Below are positions 43,797-52,181 of a stretch of 64,000 nt of DNA, piece by piece. Below the pieces are notes generated by a model, which ran no database searches, was not told the origin of the DNA, and worked only from the letters and a program-made list of their open reading frames with translations. Positions within the stretch are counted from its first letter, which is position 1. Every line of letters begins with the position of its first letter. Both the position numbers and the translations under genes were made by a program. Source of the stretch: Xenophilus sp. E41 (GTDB lineage: Bacteria > Pseudomonadota > Gammaproteobacteria > Burkholderiales > Burkholderiaceae_C); the NCBI RefSeq assembly GCF_003671765.1, contig NZ_QPIB01000043.1:186001-250000 (forward strand), written 5' to 3'.

Positions 43797-44639
43797 TCAG
43801 CGGTTGTTGCGTTGCATGAAGACCAGCTTCTCGAACAGCGTCACGTCCTGCTCGTTCTTGAGCAGGGCGCCCACCAGCGGCGGCACGGCGACCTTGTCGT
43901 CCTTGCTCTGCAGCGCCTCGAGCGGAATGTCCTCGGCCACCAGCAGCTTGAGCCAGTCCAGCAGCTCGCTCGTCGAGGGCTTCTTCTTCAGGCCGGGCAG
44001 GTTGCGCACGTCGTAGAAGGTCTTCATCGCGGCCGTGAGCAGTTCCTGCTTCAGGCCGGGGAAGTGCACGGCCACGATGTCCTTCATCGTCTGTGCGTCC
44101 GGGAACTTGATGTAGTGGAAGAAGCAGCGGCGCAGGAAGGCGTCGGGCAGCTCCTTCTCGTTGTTGGAGGTGATGAACACCACCGGGCGGTGCTTGGCCT
44201 TGATCAGCTCGCGCGTCTCGTAGCAGTAGAACTCCATGCGGTCGAGTTCGCGCAGCAGGTCGTTCGGGAATTCGATGTCGGCCTTGTCGATCTCGTCGAT
44301 CAAGAGCGCCACCGGCTCGTCGGCGGTGAAGGCCTGCCACAGCACGCCCTTGACGATGTAGTTGTGGATGTCCTTGACGCGTTCGTCGCCCAGTTGCGAA
44401 TCGCGCAGGCGGCTCACCGCGTCGTATTCGTACAGGCCCTGCTGCGCCTTGGTGGTCGACTTGATGTGCCACTGCAGCAGCGGCAGGCCCAGCGCGGACG
44501 AGACTTCCTCGGCCAGCATCGTCTTGCCGGTGCCGGGCTCGCCCTTGACCAGGAGCGGGCGCTTGAGGGTGATGGAGGCGTTCACCGCCAGCATCAGATC
44601 CTGCGTGGCGACGTAGTTGTCGGAACCCTTGAATTTCAT
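43797..44639 (-). CDS. moxR: MoxR-family AAA+ ATPase
   Basis: A 280-residue AAA+ ATPase. Walker A is GEPGTGKT (residues 33-40), Walker B VALLIDEIDKA (about 107-117), sensor 1 PVVFITSNNEKELPDAFLRR with the arginine finger region, and the C-terminal helical lid. MoxR proteins work with VWA-domain partners; the partner here is the CoxE-like protein at the end of the same operon. Start taken at ATG 44639 (MKFKGSDNYVATQDLMLA); an upstream extension to 44696 is proline-rich and unlikely. Confidence 0.92.
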   Translation of the reverse strand: MKFKGSDNYVATQDLMLAVNASITLKRPLLVKGEPGTGKTMLAEEVSSALGLPLLQWHIKSTTKAQQGLYEYDAVSRLRDSQLGDERVKDIHNYIVKGVLWQAFTADEPVALLIDEIDKADIEFPNDLLRELDRMEFYCYETRELIKAKHRPVVFITSNNEKELPDAFLRRCFFHYIKFPDAQTMKDIVAVHFPGLKQELLTAAMKTFYDVRNLPGLKKKPSTSELLDWLKLLVAEDIPLEALQSKDDKVAVPPLVGALLKNEQDVTLFEKLVFMQRNNR

Positions 44640-44735
44640 GTGAGAGGCGCGCGGGGGTGGAACAAAAGACACACCCGGAGGCGGCGGAGTCGCCAACGGG
44701 ATGACGCCATGAAGGGCCGCCCGGAACGCGACCCA

Positions 44736-44741
44736 TATAAT
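44736..44741 (+). promoter_or_regulatory. Probable -10 element for the cytochrome c4 gene
   Basis: A perfect TATAAT in ACCCATATAATCGAAC, 48 bases before the ATG. No good -35 at standard spacing (44713-44718 reads AGGGCC), so an activator or a poor -35 is assumed. Confidence 0.45.
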
Positions 44742-44788
44742 CGAACGTTGGTGCGGAGACCCGATCTGCCACGAATTGTGCGCGCAAA

Positions 44789-45472
44789 ATGAACAAGCTG
44801 TTGACCACGATGTTTGCCCTCGCTGTCGCTTCCGTGACGGCTTCCGTTCAGGCCCAGAAGGTGACGCCGAACGCCGAGAACGGCGGCAAGAAAGTCGCCA
44901 TGTGCGTGGGCTGCCACGGCATCGTGGGCTACCAGGCCAGCTTCCCCGAGATCCACAAGGTCCCGAAGATCGCGGGCCAGAGCGCCTCGTACATCACCGC
45001 CGCGCTCACGGCGTACAAGGGCGGCGACCGCAAGCACCCCACCATGCGTGCCATCGCCGACACGCTCACCGAGCAGGACATCGCCGACCTTGCGGCCTAC
45101 TACAGCACGCTGGGCCTGGCCGAGGGCGACGCACCGCCGGCCGCGGTGGCCAAGCAGCCGAGCGAGAAGGTGCAGGCGCTCATCGCCCGCAACGCCGACA
45201 ACAACTGCACCAAGTGCCACGGCGCCAACTTCAACACCCCCAACGACGGCACCGTGCCCAAGCTGGCCGGCCAGTACGCCGACTACCTCTTCGTCGCGCT
45301 CAAGGCCTACAAGGCGGGCAGCCATCCGATGGTCGGCCGTTCGAACGCCGTCATGAGCACGCAGGTCAAGCCCTTCAGCAACGCCGAACTGAAGGAACTG
45401 GCCAGCTACATCAGCACCCTGCCGGGCGAGCTGAAGACGGTGCCCGAGTCGCGCCTTCACCACGCCAAGTAA
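44789..45472 (+). CDS. Di-heme cytochrome c4
   Basis: A 227-residue periplasmic protein: signal peptide MNKLLTTMFALAVASVTASV with cleavage after VQA, then two cytochrome c domains with CVGCH (39-43) and CTKCH (about 140-144). Methionine ligands are probably those near KHPTMRAIA and in NAVMSTQVK. Both halves carry KVPKIAGQSASYI/VPKLAGQYADYL, the internal duplication typical of cytochrome c4, which delivers electrons to terminal oxidases. A strong terminator follows. It is divergent from moxR. Confidence 0.93.
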   Translation: MNKLLTTMFALAVASVTASVQAQKVTPNAENGGKKVAMCVGCHGIVGYQASFPEIHKVPKIAGQSASYITAALTAYKGGDRKHPTMRAIADTLTEQDIADLAAYYSTLGLAEGDAPPAAVAKQPSEKVQALIARNADNNCTKCHGANFNTPNDGTVPKLAGQYADYLFVALKAYKAGSHPMVGRSNAVMSTQVKPFSNAELKELASYISTLPGELKTVPESRLHHAK

Positions 45473-45516
45473 GGCCCCTGTCGCGCGGCGCCCCTGCGGT
45501 GCGCCCGCAGCCTCCG

Positions 45517-45551
45517 ATGCCTGCCGGCTCACGCCCGCAGGCATTTTTCTT
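45517..45551 (+). terminator. Intrinsic terminator after cytochrome c4
   Basis: ATGCCTGC (45517-45524) pairs perfectly with GCAGGCAT (45537-45544), with extra GG/CC pairing inside the loop, followed by TTTTTCTT. It lies 45 bases after the stop codon. Confidence 0.85.
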
Positions 45552-45565
45552 GGGGCGGCGACGGT

Positions 45566-46576
45566 TCAGCCGGCGGCGAACTCCTCGGTATCCACTTCCT
45601 GCGTGGCCTGCGCCGGGTAGCGCGGGCCGCTCACGGTGCGCTGGTTGATCAACTCGCCGGCACGGGCAACGACGTCGGCGGGCAGCGGCAGGTCGGCGGC
45701 GGCCAGGTCCTCGTGCAGGTGGTCCAGGCTCGTGGTGCCGGGGATGGGCACGATGTCCTCGCCCTGCGCCAGCAGCCAGGCCAGCGCCAGCTGCGCGGGC
45801 GTGCAGCCTGCGTCCCGGGCCAGGGCCTCGAAGGCCGGCAGCAGGGCCAGGTTGCGCGGGTAGTGCTCGGCCGAGAAGCGCGGCATCGGGCGCCGGATGT
45901 CCTTCGCGTCGAGCGCGCCCACGTCGGTGAGACGGCCGGTCAGGAAGGCCCGCGCCAGCGGGCTGAAGGCGACGAAGGCGGCGCCGATCTCGCGGCAGGC
46001 GGCCAGCACCGCGATCTCGGGGTTGCGCGTCCACAGCGAGTACTCGGTCTGCACCGCGGCGATGGGATGCACCGCATGCGCCTTGCGCAGCGTGGCGGCC
46101 GAGACCTCCGACAGGCCGATCGCCCGCACCTTGCCCACCTCGACCAGCCGCGACAACTCGCCCACCGAGTCCTCGATCGGCACCTGCTTGTCCCAGCGGT
46201 GCAGGTAGTAGAGGTCGATCACGTCGGTGCGCAGGCGGCGCAGGCTGTCCTCGCAGTTGCGTCGCAAGGTGGCGGGACGGCCGTCGATCACGCGGCGCGT
46301 CACGCCGTCCTCGCCCTTGACGCCGGCCATGCCGCCCTTGCTGCACAGGGTGATCTTCCGGCGATGCGGCGCGAGCACGCGGCCCACCAGCTCCTCGTTG
46401 GCGCCGAAGCCGTACAGCGCCGCCGTGTCAAACAGGGTGACGCCGGCGTCCAGGGCGGCCAGCAGCACCCGCTCGCCCTGCTCGGGCGAGGGCGGGGTGC
46501 CGTAGGCATGGCTCAGGTTCATGCAGCCCAGGCCGATGGCCGAGACCTCAAGGTTCGCGATTCGTCGTGTGTGCAT
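45566..46576 (-). CDS. Aldo/keto reductase
   Basis: A 336-residue NADPH-dependent TIM-barrel reductase. The catalytic tetrad is visible: Asp in TLFDTAALYG, Tyr in ALYGFGANEE, Lys in TLCSKGGM and His in YYLHRWDK. The NADPH-binding C-terminal segment is VPIPGTTSLDHLHEDLAA. It resembles the AKR13-like group acting on aldehydes or ketones; the substrate is unknown. It lies downstream, on the same strand, of the GIY-YIG/MarR operon, whose last gene, if read through its internal stop, would overlap the start of this one by 29 bases. Confidence 0.9.
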   Translation of the reverse strand: MHTRRIANLEVSAIGLGCMNLSHAYGTPPSPEQGERVLLAALDAGVTLFDTAALYGFGANEELVGRVLAPHRRKITLCSKGGMAGVKGEDGVTRRVIDGRPATLRRNCEDSLRRLRTDVIDLYYLHRWDKQVPIEDSVGELSRLVEVGKVRAIGLSEVSAATLRKAHAVHPIAAVQTEYSLWTRNPEIAVLAACREIGAAFVAFSPLARAFLTGRLTDVGALDAKDIRRPMPRFSAEHYPRNLALLPAFEALARDAGCTPAQLALAWLLAQGEDIVPIPGTTSLDHLHEDLAAADLPLPADVVARAGELINQRTVSGPRYPAQATQEVDTEEFAAG

Positions 46577-47072
46577 GGGCAGAGCTTAGTCGGGGTTGGA
46601 AGGTCGGCAAGGGTGCGAGGACTCTTTGCCAGGCCAGGTGCCGCCAGGAAGGTGTGCCGTAGCCGGCCACGAGGTCGCGGTCGATGGCCTGCCAGGCCGC
46701 ATCGGCCGCGTCGAGTCCCAGTGCCTAGATGAAGGGGGCGTCCACGATGAAGCACTGGCGCCGGTAGGGCAGCAGGAAGCCGCTGCGTCGCGTGGCGAAG
46801 ACCTGCCGCGCATCGTCGTGGCGGGCGAACCATGCATGCAGCAGCAGGCCGGTGCGGGGTGCATGCCAGAAGTCGCCCATGTCCTCATCCACCGCGGCCG
46901 TGCCGCCCAGCACGCGGCGTGCGTGATCCCAGTGCAGGAAGCCGAGCTCGCGGGCCGCCGCCTGCAAGTGATCGCCGAGGGATCGGGTGTCGTCCTTGCC
47001 CTCGCGGCGGGCGCGGTTGAGCCGTACGCGGGCGCGCACCTTGAGTTCCTCTGCAGGTGTGGGGTCGCTCAT
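46548..47072 (-). pseudogene. Unknown protein interrupted by an in-frame TAG
   Basis: The frame starts at ATG 47072 (MSDPTPAEELKVRARVRLNR), four bases overlapping the end of the MarR gene, and reads to TAG at 46725-46727 (115 residues, ending CFIVDAPFI). The same frame then stays open, with protein-like sequence (ALGLDAADAAWQAIDRDLVA, GYGTPSWRHLAWQRVLA), for 58 more codons to TGA 46548-46550. GAG to TAG is one base change, so this looks like a recent nonsense mutation; a naturally short protein is the alternative. Family not recognised; no membrane segment. Confidence 0.55.
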
Positions 47073-47524
47073 CGCGCGTGGACCTCCGGTGTCGCATGAC
47101 CCGTGGCGGCCGCTACGGCGTCGAGCTGCGACAGCAGGGTGTCGAATGCCTCGCCGTCGAGGCGCAGCGTGTTCCATGCCTTGCCACAGACCGCGCCGAC
47201 GGTCTGCGAGGCTTCGGCATGCAGCTGCCGGCCCGCGGCTCGCAGTTGCACTGCCCCGGCCTCGCGGGCGAGCAGCCCGGTCTTTTCCAGTGGCAGCAAC
47301 TGGCGCACGAGGGCCGACGGCGGGCAGTGAAGCTGCCTCGCCAAGGCCAGGGTAGAGAGACGGCCGTGCGGCGATCGCGACAACGCGTCCAGCAGCAGGA
47401 AGTCCGCCTGGCCGATGCCGTGCCACATGCCCAGGTGCTCGTCCAGCCGCTGCTGCTGGCGCGCATGGCTGCGGGCCAGCGCGAGGCCCAGGTGCAAGGC
47501 CTGCAGGTCGGTCGGCCGGTTCAT
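47069..47524 (-). CDS. MarR-like winged-helix transcriptional regulator
   Basis: A 151-residue protein with the MarR-like arrangement: an N-terminal dimer helix (LHLGLALARSHARQQQRLDE), a winged helix (ADFLLLDALSRSPHGRLSTL, ALARQLHCPPSALVRQLLPL, EKTGLLAREAGAVQLRAAGR) and a C-terminal helix. The EKTGLL recognition-helix/wing segment is typical. It overlaps the preceding GIY-YIG gene by four bases (ATGA) and the following gene by four bases, so the three are translated together. A MarR-type operator could be the ACCCGGGT palindrome over the promoter -10 at 48036-48041 (inference). Confidence 0.75.
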   Translation of the reverse strand: MNRPTDLQALHLGLALARSHARQQQRLDEHLGMWHGIGQADFLLLDALSRSPHGRLSTLALARQLHCPPSALVRQLLPLEKTGLLAREAGAVQLRAAGRQLHAEASQTVGAVCGKAWNTLRLDGEAFDTLLSQLDAVAAATGHATPEVHAR

Positions 47525-47901
47525 GCGGCACCTCCTGCCTGCAAGGGTGCCGCACCGGCGGCGGGCAGCAGTTCCGCCTGCCACAGCGCCAGCAACGAGG
47601 CCAGTTCGGCGTCGTAGTCGAAGGCAGGATCGTCCCGCTCCTTCACGCGATCGATCACCTCGAAGCGGAAGGCCTGTGCGCCGTGCGTGCGCCAGGCCTG
47701 CTGCAAGGCCCGGTCGCGGTGCGCGCCGCGCACGAGTTCGAAGCGCACGCGGTTGAGCATGCCTTCTGCATTTCGGCTGCTGCCGAGGCGGAGCAGGCCG
47801 GCCGCGTCGCAGCGCAGGGCGTAGATGCCCATGCACGGAAAAGCTTGCTTGTACTGGCGCGCGAGCTCTCGGCGCGCCTGGGCGGAAAGGATGGGGAACA
47901 T
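47521..47901 (-). CDS. GIY-YIG nuclease family protein
   Basis: A 126-residue protein with a GIY-YIG-type core: GIYALRC (the GIY strand), LLRLGSSRNAEGMLNRVRFE (the YIG strand, with Tyr-Ile-Gly replaced by Leu-Arg-Leu-Gly, then the conserved Arg), and a helix around residues 70-95. The second-strand tyrosine is not conserved, so nuclease activity is uncertain. Start taken at ATG 47901 (MFPILSAQARRELARQYKQA); the frame is open further up. First gene of a three-gene overlapping set with a MarR regulator. Function of the set is unknown. Confidence 0.65.
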   Translation of the reverse strand: MFPILSAQARRELARQYKQAFPCMGIYALRCDAAGLLRLGSSRNAEGMLNRVRFELVRGAHRDRALQQAWRTHGAQAFRFEVIDRVKERDDPAFDYDAELASLLALWQAELLPAAGAAPLQAGGAA

Positions 47902-48035
47902 GGCAGCACTCCAGGTGTTCGTCGGCGAGCCGGTCCCGCATGGGGCTCGAACGAAGACCGCAGTCTGTCCACGGAAGAAAGGTCGGGAGGGTGAGTGCCT
48001 CTTGAGCGGGTAGGCGCCCCTCAGCACCTACCTGA

Positions 48036-48065
48036 ATTTTACCCGGGTTATTCGCGCCGGATCAA
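48036..48065 (-). promoter_or_regulatory. Promoter of the GIY-YIG/MarR operon
   Basis: On the minus strand TTGATC (48065-48060), an 18-base spacer and TAAAAT (48041-48036) form one of the better promoter matches in the window. A perfect ACCCGGGT palindrome (48041-48048) touches the -10. The leader to the first ATG would be about 130 bases. Confidence 0.5.
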
Positions 48066-48075
48066 GCGATCCGGC
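48056..48075. terminator. Hairpin at the end of the protocatechuate operon
   Basis: GCCGGATC and GATCCGGC form a perfect eight-pair stem around a four-base loop, 14 bases beyond the ligC stop codon. There is no T-run, so termination may depend on Rho. The stem overlaps the -35 of the next promoter. Confidence 0.5.
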
Positions 48076-48088
48076 GGTGAGCGCGGGA

Positions 48089-49057
48089 TCAGGCGTTCAA
48101 CTGCTGCTCGAGCTGATGCAGCACCTGGTAGCAGGGCAGCACCTGCGCGATGCTGCTGTTGGGCTCGCGGCCTTCCTTGATGGCAGCGAAGAACTCGCGG
48201 TCCTGCAGCTCGATGCCATTCATCGACACATCGACCTTGCTCACGTCCACGGGTGTCTCGGGGCCCTTGCTGTGCGTCTGCACCAGGTCGTCATAGCGCG
48301 CGATGTAGGTCGCGGTGTCGCCGATGTAGCGGAAGAAGGTGCCCAGCGGCCCGTCGTTGTTGAACGAGAGGCTCAGCGTGCAGATGGCGCCGTTGGCCGC
48401 CTGCAGCTGGATGCTCATGTCCATGGCGATACCCAGGTCCTTGTGGATCGGGCCCTGGATGGCGTTGGCCTTCACGATCGGGCTGCCGGCCTGGTAGGCG
48501 AACAGGTCCACCGTGTGGGCGGCGTGGTGCCACAGCAGGTGGTCGGTCCAGCTGCGCGGCTGGCCCAGCGCATTCATGTTGGTGCGGCGGAAGAAATACG
48601 TCTGCACGTCCATCTGCTGGATGTTGAACTCGCCGGCGGCGATCTTCTTGTGCACGTACTGGTGGCTCGGGTTGAAGCGGCGGGTGTGGCCGACCATCGC
48701 GACCTTGCCGGTCTTCTTCTGCAGCGCCAGCACCTCCTCGCCTTCCTTGAGCACGTCGCACAGCGGGATCTCCACCTGCACGTGCTTGCCGGCTTCCAGG
48801 CAGGCCTTGGTCTGCGCGGCGTGCATCTGCGTCGGCGTGCACAGGATGACGGCGTCGACCTCCGGCAGCGCGAGGCTGTCGGCCAGGTCGGTGCTCACGT
48901 GCTTGATGCCGTACTGGTCGGCGATCTCGCGCGTCTTGTCCAGGTCGCGGCTGATGAGCGAGACGACTTCGACGCCGTCGATGTTCTTGATGCCGTCCAG
49001 GTGCTTGATGCCGAAGGCGCCGGCGCCGGCGAGTGCGACTTTGATGGTGTTGCTCAT
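48089..49057 (-). CDS. ligC: 4-carboxy-2-hydroxymuconate-6-semialdehyde dehydrogenase
   Basis: A 322-residue Gfo/Idh/MocA-type NAD(P)-dependent oxidoreductase. The Rossmann motif is VALAGAGAFGIKHLDGI and the conserved EKP-type lysine region reads VQVEIPLCDVLKEG. In the protocatechuate 4,5-cleavage pathway this enzyme oxidises the ring-fission product (as its hemiacetal) to 2-pyrone-4,6-dicarboxylate. The identity is supported by its place directly after ligB. It is the last gene of the leftward pmd/lig operon and is called pmdC in Comamonas. Confidence 0.9.
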   Translation of the reverse strand: MSNTIKVALAGAGAFGIKHLDGIKNIDGVEVVSLISRDLDKTREIADQYGIKHVSTDLADSLALPEVDAVILCTPTQMHAAQTKACLEAGKHVQVEIPLCDVLKEGEEVLALQKKTGKVAMVGHTRRFNPSHQYVHKKIAAGEFNIQQMDVQTYFFRRTNMNALGQPRSWTDHLLWHHAAHTVDLFAYQAGSPIVKANAIQGPIHKDLGIAMDMSIQLQAANGAICTLSLSFNNDGPLGTFFRYIGDTATYIARYDDLVQTHSKGPETPVDVSKVDVSMNGIELQDREFFAAIKEGREPNSSIAQVLPCYQVLHQLEQQLNA

Positions 49058-49068
49058 TGAATGCTCCT

Positions 49069-49979
<911 letters not shown>

Positions 49980-50068
49980 TCAAGCCTCCTGATGAGCCGC
50001 CTCGAAGGAGGCTTGCGCCCCCTCGGGGGGCAGCGAGTACACGAAGTGAGGAGCGTGGGGGAACATGG
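49980..50068 (-). repeat. GCCCC-hairpin repeat with Shine-Dalgarno stem, copy c (ligA-ligB)
   Basis: On the minus strand the gap holds a CACG/CGTG hairpin, GCCCCC...GGGGGC, and then AAGCCTCC, which pairs with GGAGGCTT just before the ligB ATG. AAGCCTCC can alternatively form the local GCCTC-CTTC-GAGGC hairpin and leave GGAGG free. It aligns base for base with copy b upstream of pyrB, keeping both stems with changed base pairs. Confidence 0.8.
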
Positions 50069-50512
50069 TCAGTTTGCTTTCGTGGGATGGTGGGCGCCCT
50101 GCGGCTGGTTCTGCGCCTGCGCGTCGCCGTCCTCGCCCACGTAGCGGTTGCCGTCCACGCGGCGGCCGCCCTTGATCATCATGTTGCGGTACTCCTCCTC
50201 GGTCATGCCGGTCATCGAGCCCGCCATCTGCTGGAAGCTCTTGCCGTCGGTGGCACCGATCTTGGCCAGGAAGTAGATGTTGCCGCCGGTGCGCATGCAC
50301 CAGTTGAGGTCGCGCGCGAGCACGGCCTGCTTCTGTTCCTCGGTCATCGGCCACTCGTCGAGGTAGGCGCGCTCGTCGGCCTTGAAGCGCTCGCGGTTCC
50401 CGGCCTTCATCAGGCTCATGCAGAACTGGTTGAGCCAGTAGCCTTTGCGGCTCTGCTCGGCGTCGAAGATGATCGTGCCGGGCACGTCCAGGTAGGGTTT
50501 GTCGAGGGCCAT
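50069..50512 (-). CDS. ligA: Protocatechuate 4,5-dioxygenase alpha subunit
   Basis: A 147-residue all-helical subunit: DVPGTIIFDAEQSRKGYWLN, FCMSLMKAGNRERFKADERA, WCMRTGGNIYFLAKIGATDG and the GMTEEEYRNMMIKGGRRVDG end. LigA forms the lid over the active site of LigB. Its start codon is one base from the ligI stop (TGACATGG), indicating translational coupling. It is followed by a repeat and ligB. Confidence 0.93.
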   Translation of the reverse strand: MALDKPYLDVPGTIIFDAEQSRKGYWLNQFCMSLMKAGNRERFKADERAYLDEWPMTEEQKQAVLARDLNWCMRTGGNIYFLAKIGATDGKSFQQMAGSMTGMTEEEYRNMMIKGGRRVDGNRYVGEDGDAQAQNQPQGAHHPTKAN

Positions 50513-50513
50513 G

Positions 50514-51458
50514 TCAGACCTCCTCTGGCCAGTAGAGCTTCATGGGGTTCGTCACGAGAAGCTTCTCCTGCAGTTCCGGCGTGGTGGCGATGTGCGGGAT
50601 GAAGTCGACGAGCAGCCCATCGTCCGGCATGTGGTCCTTGAGGTTCGGGTGCGGCCAATCGGTGCCCCACAGCACACGGTCGGGGAACTGCTCGACGATG
50701 CGCCGCGCGAAGGGCACCACGTCGCGGTAGGCGCTCTGCTCGCCGTCCAGCGCCTTGGGGCCGGCGACCGACAGGCGCTCGGGGCAGCTCACCTTGCTCC
50801 ACACGTTGTCGTGTTCGCGCATGAACTTCTCGAAGAGCGCGAACTCCGGGCCGTCCACCGGCTTGCTCACGTCGGGGCGGCCCATGTGGTCCACCACCAC
50901 CGTGGTCGGCAGCGCGGTGAAGAAGTCCCACAGCTCGGGCAGGTCCACCGCCTCGAAGTAGATGACCACGTGCCAGCCCAGCTTGGCGATGCGCCCGGCG
51001 ATCTCCATCAGCTCGTCCTTGGGCGTGAAGTCCACCAGCCGCTTGACGAAGTTGAAGCGCACGCCGCGCACACCGGCATCGTGCAGCTGCTGCAGCTCCT
51101 CGTCGCTGATGCTGCGCTTGACCGTCGCCACGCCGCGCGCCTTGCCGTTCGAGGACTGCAGCGCGTCGACCAGCGCGCGGTTGTCGGCGCCGTGGCAGGT
51201 GGCCTGCACGATCACGTTGCGCGAAAAGCCCAGGTGGTCGCGCAGGGCGAAGAGCTGCGCCTTGCTGGCATCGCAGGGCGTGTACTTGCGCTCGGGCGCA
51301 TACGGAAATTCGGCGCCCGGGCCGAACACGTGGCAGTGCGCATCGACGCTGCCGGCCGGCACCTGGAACTTCGGCTTGCTCGGGGCGGTGTACCAGTCCA
51401 GCCAGCCGGCCGTCTTCTCGAAGGGGCCGGTCGTCGGCTTGCCCGTGGGTGTGCTCAT
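50514..51458 (-). CDS. ligI: 2-pyrone-4,6-dicarboxylate hydrolase
   Basis: A 314-residue amidohydrolase-superfamily enzyme that opens the pyrone ring to 4-oxalomesaconate. Visible: DAHCHVFGPGAEFPY, ATCHGADNRALVDALQ, GVRGVRFNFVKRLVD, TTVVVDHMGRPD and WGTDWPHPNLKDHMPDDG, typical of LigI. Start chosen at ATG 51458 (MSTPTGKPTTGPFEKTAGWL), which has AGGAG eight bases upstream; an ATG at 51476 lacks a binding site and abuts the ligK stop. Confidence 0.93.
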   Translation of the reverse strand: MSTPTGKPTTGPFEKTAGWLDWYTAPSKPKFQVPAGSVDAHCHVFGPGAEFPYAPERKYTPCDASKAQLFALRDHLGFSRNVIVQATCHGADNRALVDALQSSNGKARGVATVKRSISDEELQQLHDAGVRGVRFNFVKRLVDFTPKDELMEIAGRIAKLGWHVVIYFEAVDLPELWDFFTALPTTVVVDHMGRPDVSKPVDGPEFALFEKFMREHDNVWSKVSCPERLSVAGPKALDGEQSAYRDVVPFARRIVEQFPDRVLWGTDWPHPNLKDHMPDDGLLVDFIPHIATTPELQEKLLVTNPMKLYWPEEV

Positions 51459-51476
51459 GGCGTGCGTCTCCTGCAT

Positions 51477-52160
51477 TCAGTCGATGTAGCGCAGGCCGGC
51501 CTTCTCGAGCGGCTCGCGCATCTTGTAGTAGTCCAGGCCCAGCGTGCCGGCGGCGAAGATGTCGCGCTTGCCGCCTTCGTTGGCCTCGCGCTTGCGGGCG
51601 GCTTCCAGCGTTTGCTTGGCGATGCCGCGCGGCACGCAGACCACGCCGTCGTCGTCGGCCACGACCACGTCGCCGGGCGTGACGTAGGCGCCCGCGCAGA
51701 CGATCGGGATGTTCACCGAGCCCGGCGTCGCCTTGATGGTGCCCTTGGACGACACGTAGCGGCTCCAGACCGGGAACTTCATCTCGCGCAGCACCTTGGT
51801 GTCGCGCACGCCGGCCTCGATGATCAGCGCGCGGGCGCCGCGGGCCTGGAAGCTGGTGGCCAGCAGGTCGCCGAAGTAGCCGTCGCTGCATTCCGCGGTG
51901 ACGGTGGCGACCACGATGTCGCCGGGGCGGATCTGCTCGGCCGCCACGTGCATCATCCAGTTGTCGCCGGGCTGCAGCAGCACCGTCACGGCCGTGCCGG
52001 ACACGGCGACGTCCTGCTGGATGGGGCGCATGTAGGGCTTCATGAGGCCCACGCGGCCCATGGCCTCGTGGACGGTGGCCGCGCCGAAAGCGGCCAGCGC
52101 ATCGGCCGTCTCGCGGTCGGTGCGCTCGATGTTGCGGTAGACGACGCCAAGTTCGTACAT
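51477..52160 (-). CDS. ligK: 4-carboxy-4-hydroxy-2-oxoadipate aldolase
   Basis: A 227-residue class II aldolase of the RraA-like/HMG aldolase family that cleaves CHA to pyruvate and oxaloacetate. Motifs: the Gly-rich loop and Asp/Arg metal region in [56 protein letters not shown] and [13 protein letters not shown]. It sits between ligJ (21-base gap) and ligI. Called pmdF in Comamonas. Confidence 0.92.
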   Translation of the reverse strand: MYELGVVYRNIERTDRETADALAAFGAATVHEAMGRVGLMKPYMRPIQQDVAVSGTAVTVLLQPGDNWMMHVAAEQIRPGDIVVATVTAECSDGYFGDLLATSFQARGARALIIEAGVRDTKVLREMKFPVWSRYVSSKGTIKATPGSVNIPIVCAGAYVTPGDVVVADDDGVVCVPRGIAKQTLEAARKREANEGGKRDIFAAGTLGLDYYKMREPLEKAGLRYID

Positions 52161-52181
52161 GGGATGTGCTCCTGGAATGAG

